NCBI GenBank assembly: GCA_039934635.1
Contig: JBDTLT010000019.1
Coordinates: forward strand, 1 to 44,816
Origin: DATLFA01 sp039934635
GTDB lineage: Bacteria; Actinomycetota; Acidimicrobiia; Acidimicrobiales; WLNW01
Reading direction: 5' to 3'
Length of the DNA stretch: 44,816 bases
This document shows, one piece after another, positions 1-7,940 of the stretch. Below the pieces are notes generated by a model that ran no database searches, was not told where the DNA came from, and saw only the letters and a program-made list of their open reading frames with translations. Made by a program: the position numbers and the translations under genes. Position 1 is the stretch's first letter; each line of letters begins with the position of its first letter.

Positions 1-59
1 CCCGCGTCGTTTCGTTCGGCTAAGACAGCGGGCTGTTAGCGCGAGAAAGCGAGGCCACG

Positions 60-521
60 ATGGCTGAAGGCGTCAATTGTGTCCACCATGTCGTGTGGTG
101 CATCAAGCCCGAGAGCATGGCACCGGTCAGGGAGCTCTGGGAGAAGGCGCTCGGCCTCGAGCTGCAAGACCTCGATCTGCCCGACCTCGGTATCCACGTG
201 ATGATCTCGTGGGAGGGAGGCATCGAGATCATGGCTCCCACATACAACGAAGGCTCGCTCGTGCAATCCGCTCGTGACTTCCTCGAACAAAAGGGTGAAG
301 GTGTCTACAGCGTCGTCTACAACGTAGAGAATCTGGCCAGCGCAGTTGCGCGGTATTCGGCCTACGGAGCGACCTTGGCGTTCCAAGAAGACATCGGCGC
401 CGATGACGTCGACGATCGGCAATTGTCCGACGACGCGAGCGGCGGGTTCGCTATCAAGCAGGCGTTGTTCGACGAGATGTTCGGCATACGCATATGCCTA
501 CAAGAGCTCTCGAACGAATGA
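60..521 (+). CDS. VOC (glyoxalase/epimerase-like) family protein
   Basis: A 153-residue protein with the two beta-alpha-beta-beta-beta halves of the vicinal-oxygen-chelate fold. The first half opens with VHHVVWCI (residues 8-15) and a candidate metal ligand His; the strand GIEIMAP carries a Glu where VOC enzymes bind metal. The second half begins at VYSVVYNVENLASAVARY. The length suits a single-domain methylmalonyl-CoA epimerase or lactoylglutathione-lyase relative, but the substrate cannot be told. The ATG is preceded by GAGG five bases upstream. An alpha/beta hydrolase-fold gene and an F420-type oxidoreductase follow on the same strand with a 33-nt gap and then an overlap, so the three probably form one transcript. 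The first 59 bases of the window hold no gene I can support. Confidence 0.75.
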   Translation: MAEGVNCVHHVVWCIKPESMAPVRELWEKALGLELQDLDLPDLGIHVMISWEGGIEIMAPTYNEGSLVQSARDFLEQKGEGVYSVVYNVENLASAVARYSAYGATLAFQEDIGADDVDDRQLSDDASGGFAIKQALFDEMFGIRICLQELSNE

Positions 522-554
522 CGAGCACACGCTACTCGAGGTCAGGAACGCAGC

Positions 555-1403
555 GTGCGTGAGGCAGTCGTTGTGGAGAGCTCGGGCGAGAAACTTCCCG
601 GTGATCTCTTCCTACCGGAGCGTCGTGGCGATGAACGCGTTCCCGCGATCGTGCTCTGCCACGCAACCGGCTCGCGTCGATCCACCGACTTCGAGATGTC
701 GCAATGGCTCTGCGATCGCGGCTACGCGGTGCTCACGTTCGATTGGCGCGGTTGCGTCGGCGATCCATCGCCCCGCGGCCTGTTCCCACTGCAAATAGTC
801 GAGGATTTGCGGGCCGCGATCACCTACCTCCAGGAGCGCGTCGAGGTCGAGACCGACAAGATCGGCATTCTCGGGCGAGGCCTCGGCGCAGCCTTCGCGG
901 TGATGGCCGCGGCCGCCGATGCCCGCGTCGCGGCGACGATCTGTTTCTCGGGTTTCGGTGACTTCAGCCGGCGAACCGCGCTCGTGCTCGGTATCGAGGC
1001 GTGGCAACAGATCCGCACAACCGATGCAAAGACCGTCAATGCCGCCCATCTGCTCGGCACGCACCCGGTTGGCACGGCGCCGCCCAATTCATTCGAGCTC
1101 TCGATCGACTCGGTTCGCGCGTTGTTGGCCTGCCGGCCCGAGGATGTGGTGAGTGCGATCGCGCCGCGCCCGCTACTGATCATTCACGCGGCCGACGACG
1201 CAATGTTTCCCCGCTCCGAGGCGGTGAGCCTCTACGCGAAAGCAGCGCACGATGCCGAGTTGGAGTTCGTCGACACGTCGGATCACATGGAGATGTACCC
1301 CGGGGCGAACCCCCGCGTCTACGAGGCGACCATGGCGCGATGCGACGACTTCTTCCGGCGACACCTGCGGCCCAACGATGCGCGAGGATCCGGCGGTGAG
1401 TGA
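555..1403 (+). CDS. alpha/beta hydrolase-fold protein, nucleophile missing
   Basis: A 282-residue protein of the dienelactone-hydrolase/acyl-peptidase type of alpha/beta hydrolase. Visible landmarks are the oxyanion segment after VPAIVLCHATGS (residues 29-40), a strand GILG ending in the nucleophile elbow, an acid loop LLIIHAADDAMFP, and a His loop DTSDHMEMY near the C terminus. The elbow reads G-R-G-L-G (107-111) instead of G-x-S-x-G, so the catalytic Ser is a Gly. The protein is either non-catalytic or uses another mechanism. It starts at GTG 555 with AGGAAC upstream. The next gene overlaps its 3' end by 8 nt, which indicates coupling with an F420-type oxidoreductase. The fold is clear; activity is uncertain. 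Confidence 0.8.
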   Translation: MREAVVVESSGEKLPGDLFLPERRGDERVPAIVLCHATGSRRSTDFEMSQWLCDRGYAVLTFDWRGCVGDPSPRGLFPLQIVEDLRAAITYLQERVEVETDKIGILGRGLGAAFAVMAAAADARVAATICFSGFGDFSRRTALVLGIEAWQQIRTTDAKTVNAAHLLGTHPVGTAPPNSFELSIDSVRALLACRPEDVVSAIAPRPLLIIHAADDAMFPRSEAVSLYAKAAHDAELEFVDTSDHMEMYPGANPRVYEATMARCDDFFRRHLRPNDARGSGGE

Positions 1404-2397
1404 CTCCCCGCGCGGCCCTGGTGGATTCGCCGTTCGTCGTCGACTCGTGGCGGTCGATCGGCCACAGCTGGTCGTCGGGCTGACCCCCGACCTCTGCCCC
1501 CACCTGGTACCGAGCCTCGACCGGCTGCCCGCCTTTGCGAACACGCTCGAGTCATGGGGCGTCGATCAGCTCGCGGTCGGCGATCGAATCGTCGCCGGTG
1601 CCGGGATCGTCCATCCGAACGGAGGCGAACCTCTCCCGCCTCCCGACAAGCCTTTGCTCGAGCCGCTCACTTTGCTGGCCGCCGCCGCATCGTGCACGAG
1701 CACCATCCGTTTGGGTACGAGTGTGCTCCTCGCGGCGTTGCGCAACCCGGTCGTGCTGGCGAAGACAGTGGCGACTCTCGACGTGTTGTCGTGCGGACGC
1801 TTCGATCTCGGATTGGGATCGGGATGGTTCGAAGGTGAGTTCGCTGCGGTGGGCGTGTCGTTGGACGAACGCTGGGCCCGCCTCGAAGAGACCATTCACG
1901 TATGCCGCGCGCTGTGGCGCGACGCGCCGGCGTCGTATCACGGCAGATGGACGTCGTTCGACGGCGCGTACTCGCGACCCGGGCCATACCGTGCGTCGGG
2001 CGTCCCCATCTGGATCGGTGGTTGGCCAGGTCGCGTGCAAGCGAGGCGTGTCGCGCTCCTCGGCGATGGTTGGATCTTCAATACCGCAGCGACCCCAGAA
2101 GACGTGGCGCGTTCGATGGTCCTGCTCCACGACGCGTGCGCCGAGATCGGGCGCGACGCCGACGCCGTTCCGGTACGCGCGATGGTGCCATCGCGCGCAC
2201 GGCTCACCCCGTCGATCGATTCACTCGACGATCAGATCGATGCGCTCGTGGCATACGCGACGTCACTGGTCGACGCCGGGGCGACCCACATATCGGTGCC
2301 CCTCGGCTCGTACGCGCGCGACCGAAACGAAGCACAACACGTCGTGCAGTCAATCGCCCGACATCTCGCGTCGCTACGCGTGAGCGCTATCGGGTAG
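1396..2397 (+). CDS. LLM-class F420-dependent oxidoreductase
   Basis: A 333-residue luciferase-like TIM-barrel protein. Family features include TIRLGTSVLLAALRNPVVLAK, CGRFDLGLGSGW (flavin/F420 loop), an ALWRDAPASYHGRW segment and VPIWIGGWPGRVQARRVALLGDGWI late in the barrel. Such proteins usually use coenzyme F420, sometimes FMN, to oxidise or reduce a small substrate; the substrate here is unknown. The open frame extends upstream to 1252, but the extra sequence is non-homologous. I chose GTG 1396 because GAGGA lies 7 nt before it and it overlaps the hydrolase stop by 8 nt. It is the first of three stand-alone LLM genes in the window. Confidence 0.85.
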   Translation: MSDSPRGPGGFAVRRRLVAVDRPQLVVGLTPDLCPHLVPSLDRLPAFANTLESWGVDQLAVGDRIVAGAGIVHPNGGEPLPPPDKPLLEPLTLLAAAASCTSTIRLGTSVLLAALRNPVVLAKTVATLDVLSCGRFDLGLGSGWFEGEFAAVGVSLDERWARLEETIHVCRALWRDAPASYHGRWTSFDGAYSRPGPYRASGVPIWIGGWPGRVQARRVALLGDGWIFNTAATPEDVARSMVLLHDACAEIGRDADAVPVRAMVPSRARLTPSIDSLDDQIDALVAYATSLVDAGATHISVPLGSYARDRNEAQHVVQSIARHLASLRVSAIG

Positions 2398-2616
2398 CGC
2401 CGCACGATCAGGGAAGCATCGTTTCAGCCATCATGCTGACGTTTCCTCACGAACTTCTTACCCAACAATTGACCGTCGCCCGAGCATTGCTCCCTACAGT
2501 TGGGGCTCGAGCGCGGGCGCGTCTGAACAGCGATGGGACCCGAGACCGCACCGCAGTCGACGATGTCACCCCCGGCCCGCTCGGCCATGGTGGTGGCGAA
2601 GCGAAAGGACCGACCG

Positions 2617-3300
2617 ATGGACCTCCCGTTGTTCGAGGAGGCAACACGCCGAGCCGTACTGCGCACGGGCCTTGCGGCAACCGGCGCGCTCTTCGCGAGC
2701 GCATTCCTCACGGCGTGTGGCGATAACGGCGATAAAAGCGCTTTCGGCCAATCGACGACCGCCGGCGGATCGGCGGCGCCGCCGCCTTCGACGTCGTCTA
2801 CTTCGTCAACGTCGCGCTCCAGCGGCACCCCAAGCTCGTCGTCAACTGCGCCAAGCAGCACCGCGGCAAACGGCTTGGTTTCTCTGTCGTTCACCTACAC
2901 CGCGTCAGACGCCGGCCGGGTCAACAATCCATTCATCGCGGCGTGGGTAGAAGACGCAGCTTCGTCGCTCGTCGGTCTGATCGGGGTCGTGTACCTCGCG
3001 CGTGAGTCGAAGTACCTGCGCGAGTTGACCGAGTGGGCCGCCGCGTCCGCCAAAGTCACCACGTCCCAGCTCGATGCCGTGAGTGGTGCGACTCGCTCCG
3101 CAGGCGCGTACTCGTTCCAGTGGAACGGCAAGGGACTGGACGGCAAGACGCTGCAAGGTCCCCACACGCTGTGGATCGAAGCCGCACGCGAGCACGGCCC
3201 TCACTCGGTGACACATGGCCCGGTCACCCTCGGCACCCCTGGGAAGGGGACAATCCCAGGCAGCGGCGAGCTGTCGAGCGCGACGATGAGCATTGCGTGA
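2617..3300 (+). CDS. DUF2271 lipoprotein with flavinylation motif
   Basis: A 227-residue exported protein. The N terminus has a twin-arginine-like RRAVLRTG followed by a hydrophobic stretch and a lipobox LTAC (Cys 34), so it should be a lipid-anchored protein. Residues about 40-85 are a Ser/Thr/Pro linker. The C-terminal domain matches the DUF2271 pattern: SFTYTASDAGRVNNPFIAAWVED, then D153-A-V-S-G-A-T159, then a sandwich ending GPHTLWIEAAREHG. D-x-x-S-G-A-T is the sequence that ApbE enzymes modify with FMN through a phosphoester on Thr, and an ApbE gene lies about 650 bp downstream. GAAAGGA 8 nt before ATG 2617 supports this start over the longer frame from 2533. The preceding 219 bp hold no gene I can see. 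Confidence 0.82.
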   Translation: MDLPLFEEATRRAVLRTGLAATGALFASAFLTACGDNGDKSAFGQSTTAGGSAAPPPSTSSTSSTSRSSGTPSSSSTAPSSTAANGLVSLSFTYTASDAGRVNNPFIAAWVEDAASSLVGLIGVVYLARESKYLRELTEWAAASAKVTTSQLDAVSGATRSAGAYSFQWNGKGLDGKTLQGPHTLWIEAAREHGPHSVTHGPVTLGTPGKGTIPGSGELSSATMSIA

Positions 3301-3310
3301 GCATGTCGCG

Positions 3311-3949
3311 ATGATGGACACAAACAGAGCGATCGCGGCTACCGCGCCGCCACGCCGTCGCAGTCCGAGAACGGCACAGTTGGGCCGTTGGTCACGCGTC
3401 TTCCACGTCTACGTGTCGATGGGCTGCATGCTGATCGTCGCCTTCTTTGCTGCGACGGGTCTCACGCTGCACCACCCGACGTGGTCCCTTGGCTCGACGA
3501 AGACGACGACCGAGACCGGGGTGCTGCCCGCGGGCGCAATCGATGCCGGCGGAACCGTCGACTACCTGGCGATCTCGGAGTACGTGCGCGACACCTACGG
3601 CGTGTCGGGCAAAGTGAAGAACTACGGCACCGCAAACGGGGCGGGCCACATCGACTACGCCGGCCCGGGATACAGCGCGAGCGCAACCTTTTCCGCGACG
3701 GATTCATCACTCATCGTGACGATCACGCAAGGCGATCTCCTCGCCGTCATGAACGACATCCACAAGGGCCGCGACACCGGCGGTTCCTGGGGTTGGGTCA
3801 TCGATGCTTCGGCGATCCTGCTGCTCGTCGTCGCCGCCACCGGCATCGCGATACAACTGTTCCAGCGCAAGCGCCGGCGCAGCGCAATGGTCACGCTCGG
3901 TGTCTGGTCGCTTCTCACCGTGATCGTCCTCTACGCGGTGGCGCGCTAA
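3311..3949 (+). CDS. PepSY-associated transmembrane protein
   Basis: A 212-residue membrane protein. An N-terminal helix (VFHVYVSMGCMLIVAFFAAT) leads to an extracytoplasmic PepSY-like region with TVDYLAISEYVRDTYGVSGKV. Two C-terminal helices follow the motif NDIHKGRDTGGSWGWVID. His residues near the membrane faces could bind heme or mediate electron transfer, as in PepSY reductases. It follows the DUF2271 gene directly, and its stop overlaps the stop of convergent apbE. Together the three suggest a flavin-based electron chain from the membrane to the lipoprotein. A TTG at 3293 would overlap the upstream stop; I prefer ATG 3311, though neither has a strong ribosome site. Confidence 0.75.
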   Translation: MMDTNRAIAATAPPRRRSPRTAQLGRWSRVFHVYVSMGCMLIVAFFAATGLTLHHPTWSLGSTKTTTETGVLPAGAIDAGGTVDYLAISEYVRDTYGVSGKVKNYGTANGAGHIDYAGPGYSASATFSATDSSLIVTITQGDLLAVMNDIHKGRDTGGSWGWVIDASAILLLVVAATGIAIQLFQRKRRRSAMVTLGVWSLLTVIVLYAVAR

Positions 3950-4920
3950 AGCTCGTCCACCGAGTTCGCCCACGAGTCACTGCGCCATACCTCGCCCTGC
4001 TCGTCCACCACGAGTGCCGCGCACGCCGGTTCGATCGTCGATATCTGTTCACCGACGACCGCAGCCGCGGACGCGAGTGCGTCGGCGTCGGCTGCTGTAG
4101 AAGCGACCACAGTGGCGCTGCGGGGTGTCGCCAGCGGCCAGCCCGAGCGCGGATCGAGCAGGTGCCCATACCATCGGCCGGCGACGTTCCACCCACGACG
4201 GCCACCTCCGCTCGTCGCCACCGCGCGATTCGCGATGGTCACGACCGTCAAGGGCGGCGCATTGTCCGCCAGAGCGAACGGGTCTTCGATCGCGACGGTC
4301 GCTCGTGACGCAACGTCACGAGCCGCATGGCGCAGGTCGCCACCGACGTCGACAACGACGCCCGCGACACCGGCCGTGCGAAGTGCGGCCCCCACCATCC
4401 GATCGATAACCCATCCCTTTGCGACACCGTGCACATCGACGTCGCGGCAGTCGCCGATGGCGAAAACGCGTGAGTCATCGACCACGAACGGTAGTCGCGA
4501 CGCGTGCGAGGCGAGATCTGCCATCTCTTCTGCGCTCGGCACACGTTGCTCGCGCTCGGCCCGCGCCCATCGCCGCATCAGCGCGCCGAGCCGAGGCGAG
4601 AACGCACCACTCGTCTTCTCGTGCCAATGAGCGGCCAGCGCGAGTACCGCAACCACGTCTGGCCCAGGATCGACGAGTTCTCCGCGACGCCAGGCGGCGA
4701 ATGCGGACTCGGGTCGGTACGCCGACAATGCCGCTTCGAGGCGGTCCGCCTCGGCGAGCACCGCTGCGAACGTGACCTCGGCCATTTGTTCGTCCGCGGC
4801 ATCGACTCGCAGCGTGAGACGCGTGCCCAACACGGGCTCGGTGCTGCGGCGAAATGACGGCACCCGAAGACGGTACGCGAGTTCGGGGAATCGTGCGGTC
4901 ACCGCTGTCAGCGTGCTCAC
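3946..4920 (-). CDS. apbE: FAD:protein FMN transferase (ApbE family)
   Basis: A 324-residue ApbE-type enzyme, which attaches FMN from FAD to Thr or Ser in exported proteins. Family features appear in order: LGTRLTLRV at the start, SAYRPESAFAAWRRGE, SGAFSPRLGALM, the VHGVAKGWVIDRM segment, VVVDVGGDLRHA, and the metal-site run STAADADALASAAAVVG. The likely target is the SGAT motif of the DUF2271 lipoprotein encoded opposite. No export signal is evident; family members act on either side of the membrane. GTG 4920 was chosen because GGAG lies 7 nt upstream and homology begins there; the longer frame to 5076 runs into the ABC permease gene. It sits 31 bp downstream of that permease and may share its transcript. 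Confidence 0.87.
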   Translation of the reverse strand: MSTLTAVTARFPELAYRLRVPSFRRSTEPVLGTRLTLRVDAADEQMAEVTFAAVLAEADRLEAALSAYRPESAFAAWRRGELVDPGPDVVAVLALAAHWHEKTSGAFSPRLGALMRRWARAEREQRVPSAEEMADLASHASRLPFVVDDSRVFAIGDCRDVDVHGVAKGWVIDRMVGAALRTAGVAGVVVDVGGDLRHAARDVASRATVAIEDPFALADNAPPLTVVTIANRAVATSGGGRRGWNVAGRWYGHLLDPRSGWPLATPRSATVVASTAADADALASAAAVVGEQISTIEPACAALVVDEQGEVWRSDSWANSVDEL

Positions 4921-4951
4921 CGAAGGCTCCAAGCATCTCGCCGCAGTGTCA

Positions 4952-5719
4952 CTACTTGACCTCGCGGCGCAAGCTGCGTGCGATACCGAGCGCGGTCGGC
5001 ACCACGACCCACAGAGCGACCGCGGTGAGGGTCTGACCGACATGCGCGAGCGGTTGCGTCGACGACAGTCGGTCATAGGCGCTGAACACGTCGAACCACG
5101 GCGAGGCGCTCTTCAACACGCCCGACGACAGCGCCGCCCACGCCGTCGGCGCGACGAGGAAGGTGGTGATGGCAACCGGAGTCTGTCCTGCAACGAGTCC
5201 GAAGGCGGCCGCCATCGTGACCTGAAGAGCGACGATGATGACGAAACTGCGCACATCGGAGGGCATCGTGCCGAAACTTCCATTTCCATGGATCGCACCG
5301 CCGACGATGGCGAAGGCGCCCGCGAGTAGTAGAGCGATCGCGAGCACGCCGAGTGACAGGATCACCGACGCGACGTACTTCGCCGCAATCACCGGTCCGC
5401 GACGAGGTGCGAGCGTGAACGTTGTCAGTGCCGTGCGCTGTGTCCACTCCGATGTCATGGCAAGGAGGCCGATGATCGGCGCGAGGAACGCGACGATGGT
5501 CGCGACCCCGCCGCCATAGTTGTGAAACGACACCTCGATCGACGGGTGCGCAACCTTCCATGCGAGCACGGCGGTGACGAGAGCGAGGATCGACGCCAGC
5601 AGCCATCGCCCGCTGCGGGTGTCGGTCATCTTGCGAAGCTCGACAGACGTCAGCGTCGAAAACCGCAGCGGGTTTTGTTCGGCGGTGACGGGCGTGAGCG
5701 GATACGTAGTGGTGGTCAT
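4952..5719 (-). CDS. ABC-2 type transporter permease
   Basis: A 255-residue membrane protein with about six hydrophobic segments, the first after the cytoplasmic VELRKMTDTRSGRW. ABC-2 permeases of this size carry the LRKMxxTR-type segment before helix 1 and a motif like APRRGPVIAAKYVAS between helices 2 and 3; both are visible. It partners with the ATPase whose stop lies 34 bp upstream. The substrate is not evident; small ABC-2 pairs of this kind next to histidine kinase/LuxR regulators often give resistance to a lipid- or wall-active compound, but that is inference. ATG 5719 fits where homology begins. Confidence 0.85.
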   Translation of the reverse strand: MTTTTYPLTPVTAEQNPLRFSTLTSVELRKMTDTRSGRWLLASILALVTAVLAWKVAHPSIEVSFHNYGGGVATIVAFLAPIIGLLAMTSEWTQRTALTTFTLAPRRGPVIAAKYVASVILSLGVLAIALLLAGAFAIVGGAIHGNGSFGTMPSDVRSFVIIVALQVTMAAAFGLVAGQTPVAITTFLVAPTAWAALSSGVLKSASPWFDVFSAYDRLSSTQPLAHVGQTLTAVALWVVVPTALGIARSLRREVK

Positions 5720-5753
5720 GGTGATCGGGTCCTGTTTTTGAAGTGTGTGATGG

Positions 5754-6641
5754 TCAGGCCACGGCGACGAAGTCGTCGCTCGTGAGTCGGAAGTAGAGAT
5801 CCTCGACGCCGGTGCTGTTCTCACGGAGCTCCGTGATCACTTGGCCGGTCGCCGCCACGACTCGGCCGACGTCTTCGGCACTAGCAGCAACGCGCAACCC
5901 GCCGTCGGTGTCGGGCTGCACCGTGAAGCCGGCGCGCTGTAGCACGCGGGCGAGGCCCGACGTATCGAGGCCGCGTACAACCGAGCCGTGCCCGGCGAGC
6001 AACACGTCGAGGCTGTCGTCGGCGACGACGCGTCCCTTGTTGATGACGACGAGACGGTTGACGGTCGCCTGCACCTCGGCGAGGAGATGGCTCGACAACA
6101 ACACGGTCCCACCGCGCTCCGCAAAATCGTGGAGCAGGTGGCGCATCCACCGAATGCCTTCGGGGTCCATACCGTTGGCCGGCTCGTCGAGGATGAGCAC
6201 TGCGGGATCGCCCATGAGCGCGTTGGCGATGCCCAGGCGTTGGCGCATCCCGAGCGAATAGCGACCGACGAGCCGCTTGGCGGCATCGGCGAGACCGACG
6301 CGCTCGAGCATCTCGGTCGCGCGTGCACGGGGGACGCCGAGCAAGCGCGCCGTGAGGCGCAGTGTCTCGATGCCGGTACGCCCCGGATGCTGCGCGGACG
6401 CGTCGAGCATCACGCCGATCAGGCGCCCGGGGTTCCGGTGCGCGGCATATGGGAGGCCGTCGATGGTGACATGGCCACCCGATGGCGACGTGAGACCTGT
6501 CATCATGCGAAGGGTGGTCGACTTGCCCGCACCGTTCGGGCCGAGAAAGCCAGTGACGGTGCCGGGGCGGCAGATGAAGGAGACGTCGTCGACGGCGGTA
6601 AAGCTGCCGTAGCGCTTGTGGAGGTGTTCGGCGTTGATCAT
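5754..6641 (-). CDS. ABC transporter ATP-binding protein
   Basis: A 295-residue ATPase. The Walker A loop is GPNGAGKST, the signature is YSLGMRQRL (a variant of LSGGQ), Walker B is LILDEPANGMDPEG, and the switch His lies in SSHLLAEV. The C-terminal extension (RGLDTSGLARVLQRAGF to GVEDLYFRLT) is typical of the DrrA/BcrA-type exporters. It pairs with the permease encoded next. It is divergent from the histidine kinase at 6780, and the 138-bp gap carries a long inverted repeat, so the kinase/regulator pair probably controls this exporter. ATG 6641 starts the conserved MINAEHLHKRYG; the frame upstream to 7547 is antisense to the kinase and not used. Confidence 0.9.
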   Translation of the reverse strand: MINAEHLHKRYGSFTAVDDVSFICRPGTVTGFLGPNGAGKSTTLRMMTGLTSPSGGHVTIDGLPYAAHRNPGRLIGVMLDASAQHPGRTGIETLRLTARLLGVPRARATEMLERVGLADAAKRLVGRYSLGMRQRLGIANALMGDPAVLILDEPANGMDPEGIRWMRHLLHDFAERGGTVLLSSHLLAEVQATVNRLVVINKGRVVADDSLDVLLAGHGSVVRGLDTSGLARVLQRAGFTVQPDTDGGLRVAASAEDVGRVVAATGQVITELRENSTGVEDLYFRLTSDDFVAVA

Positions 6642-6701
6642 GCAACCAGCATCTGCCGCAGAGAGCGCCGAGGCATCGGGCCGACGTAGGCGATCGGTCA
6701 A

Positions 6702-6741
6702 ACGAAAGTCGAGGTTCTTCGAGCCCTCGATCGACTTTCGT
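6702..6741. promoter_or_regulatory. inverted repeat, candidate response-regulator operator
   Basis: Perfect 11-bp arms ACGAAAGTCGA (6702-6712) and TCGACTTTCGT (6731-6741) are separated by 18 bp. The spacer begins GG and contains CCTCGA, complementary to TCGAGG at 6709-6714, so a shorter alternative pairing exists. It lies between the divergent ABC ATPase and histidine kinase, just upstream of the kinase -10 box. NarL/LuxR-type regulators bind such palindromes, so this is the best candidate site for the regulator encoded at 7937. Confidence 0.6.
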
Positions 6742-6767
6742 CGCAAGGCAGCGCCCGCCGAAGTTTC

Positions 6768-6773
6768 TAGTGT
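6768..6773 (+). promoter_or_regulatory. -10 box of leaderless histidine kinase transcript
   Basis: TAGTGT lies 6 nt before ATG 6780. A TANNNT at this distance places the transcription start on or next to the A of the start codon. Confidence 0.5.
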
Positions 6774-6779
6774 GAGGCC

Positions 6780-7940
6780 ATGAGCACATGGCGGAGTCGG
6801 ATCACGGCCCTGTGGACACGTATCGGCCCACGCGCCCGCGATGTCGTGTTCATCCTGTTTGCGCTGGCGGCGGCGCTCGCCGAGACGCTGGCCCGGCGGC
6901 ACGAGCGGCCGATCGTATGGTCGGCCGTGCTCGCGGCCGGTCTCATCGGCACGGGCGCGTTGTGGTGGCGGCGCCGATACCCGGTTGCCGTCACGATCGT
7001 CGCGATCGCAACCTTCGCGGCCACGAGCGGGGCCGTTCCCCTGGTCATTGCGTTGTTCTCGCTTGCGGTTCGACGACGCGACCGCGTGTTGGCGGTAACC
7101 ACGCTGGCCGTGGCCGCGGCGTTTGCCATCAAGTCTTCGATCGGTAGCTCCAGCAGTTGGGTCGGGTTCGTCGCACTCGGCCTCATCGAGGCCGGCTTCT
7201 GCGCGGCCGCTGGCGCCTACATCGGCGCCCGTCGCGACCTCGTCAGCGCGTTGCGGGAGCGCGCGCTGCGCGCCGAGGAGGACCAGGAATTGCGAGCCGA
7301 GCAAGCGAAGCTTGGCGAACGGGCGCGCATCGCGCGCGAGATGCACGACGTGCTCGCACACAAGGTGACGCTCATCGCGATGCACGCCGGCGCGCTCGAG
7401 GTTCAGCGCGCGCCCACCGCTCAGCAAGTCACCGACGCAGCAGCACTCATTCGCAGCACCGCGCGCGAGGCGATGGAAGAGTTGCGAGGCGTGCTCGGTG
7501 TCTTGCGCGCCGATGGCGACAGCTACGAGACCGACCTCGCGCCACAACCACAGCGCGCCGATATCGAGCGACTTGTCGACGCGTCACGCGCCACCGGTAT
7601 GCAGATCGATCTGCGTGTCGAGCTGGCTGCGTTGCCCGACGCAATGGCGCGTACCGCACACCGGGTCGTACTCGAGGGACTTACGAACGTGCACAAGCAC
7701 GCTCGTGGTGCCGCGACCTGTGTCAGTTTGACCGGCGACGAACAACACGGGCTCACGGTCGAAGTCGTCAACCGCCGACCGGTCGCCAGTGCCGCACTTC
7801 TACCCGGGTCAGGCGTAGGGCTACACGGTCTGCGCGAGCGTGTCAGTCTCGTCGGCGGCACGCTCGAGGCCGGACCGAGCCCCGACGGTGGTTGGCGCGT
7901 CGCGGCATGGTTGCCCTGGCTCGCGGGAGCGTCGGCGTGA
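6780..7940 (+). CDS. sensor histidine kinase (NarL/DesK type, HisKA_3)
   Basis: A 386-residue membrane kinase. Four or five hydrophobic segments fill residues 20-150 with little extracellular sequence, so it likely senses something within the membrane. A helical linker rich in Arg and Glu (150-183) precedes the phospho-acceptor His 189 in REMHDVLAHKV. The catalytic domain has N303 in VLEGLTNVHKHA and the G box GSGVGLHGLRERV (343-355). Its stop overlaps the response regulator start by 4 nt (GTGA), so the pair is translationally coupled. The divergent ABC exporter is the obvious target. The ATG appears leaderless. Confidence 0.9.
   Translation: MSTWRSRITALWTRIGPRARDVVFILFALAAALAETLARRHERPIVWSAVLAAGLIGTGALWWRRRYPVAVTIVAIATFAATSGAVPLVIALFSLAVRRRDRVLAVTTLAVAAAFAIKSSIGSSSSWVGFVALGLIEAGFCAAAGAYIGARRDLVSALRERALRAEEDQELRAEQAKLGERARIAREMHDVLAHKVTLIAMHAGALEVQRAPTAQQVTDAAALIRSTAREAMEELRGVLGVLRADGDSYETDLAPQPQRADIERLVDASRATGMQIDLRVELAALPDAMARTAHRVVLEGLTNVHKHARGAATCVSLTGDEQHGLTVEVVNRRPVASAALLPGSGVGLHGLRERVSLVGGTLEAGPSPDGGWRVAAWLPWLAGASA

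Noticed and set aside
1252..1395. N-terminal extension of the first F420-type oxidoreductase
   Set aside because: It overlaps the hydrolase gene in another frame with no homology; GTG 1396 has a ribosome site at the right distance.
5754..7547. A 597-codon frame that would fuse extra sequence onto the ABC ATPase
   Set aside because: The first 302 codons are antisense to the histidine kinase and have no domain; the ATPase begins at ATG 6641.
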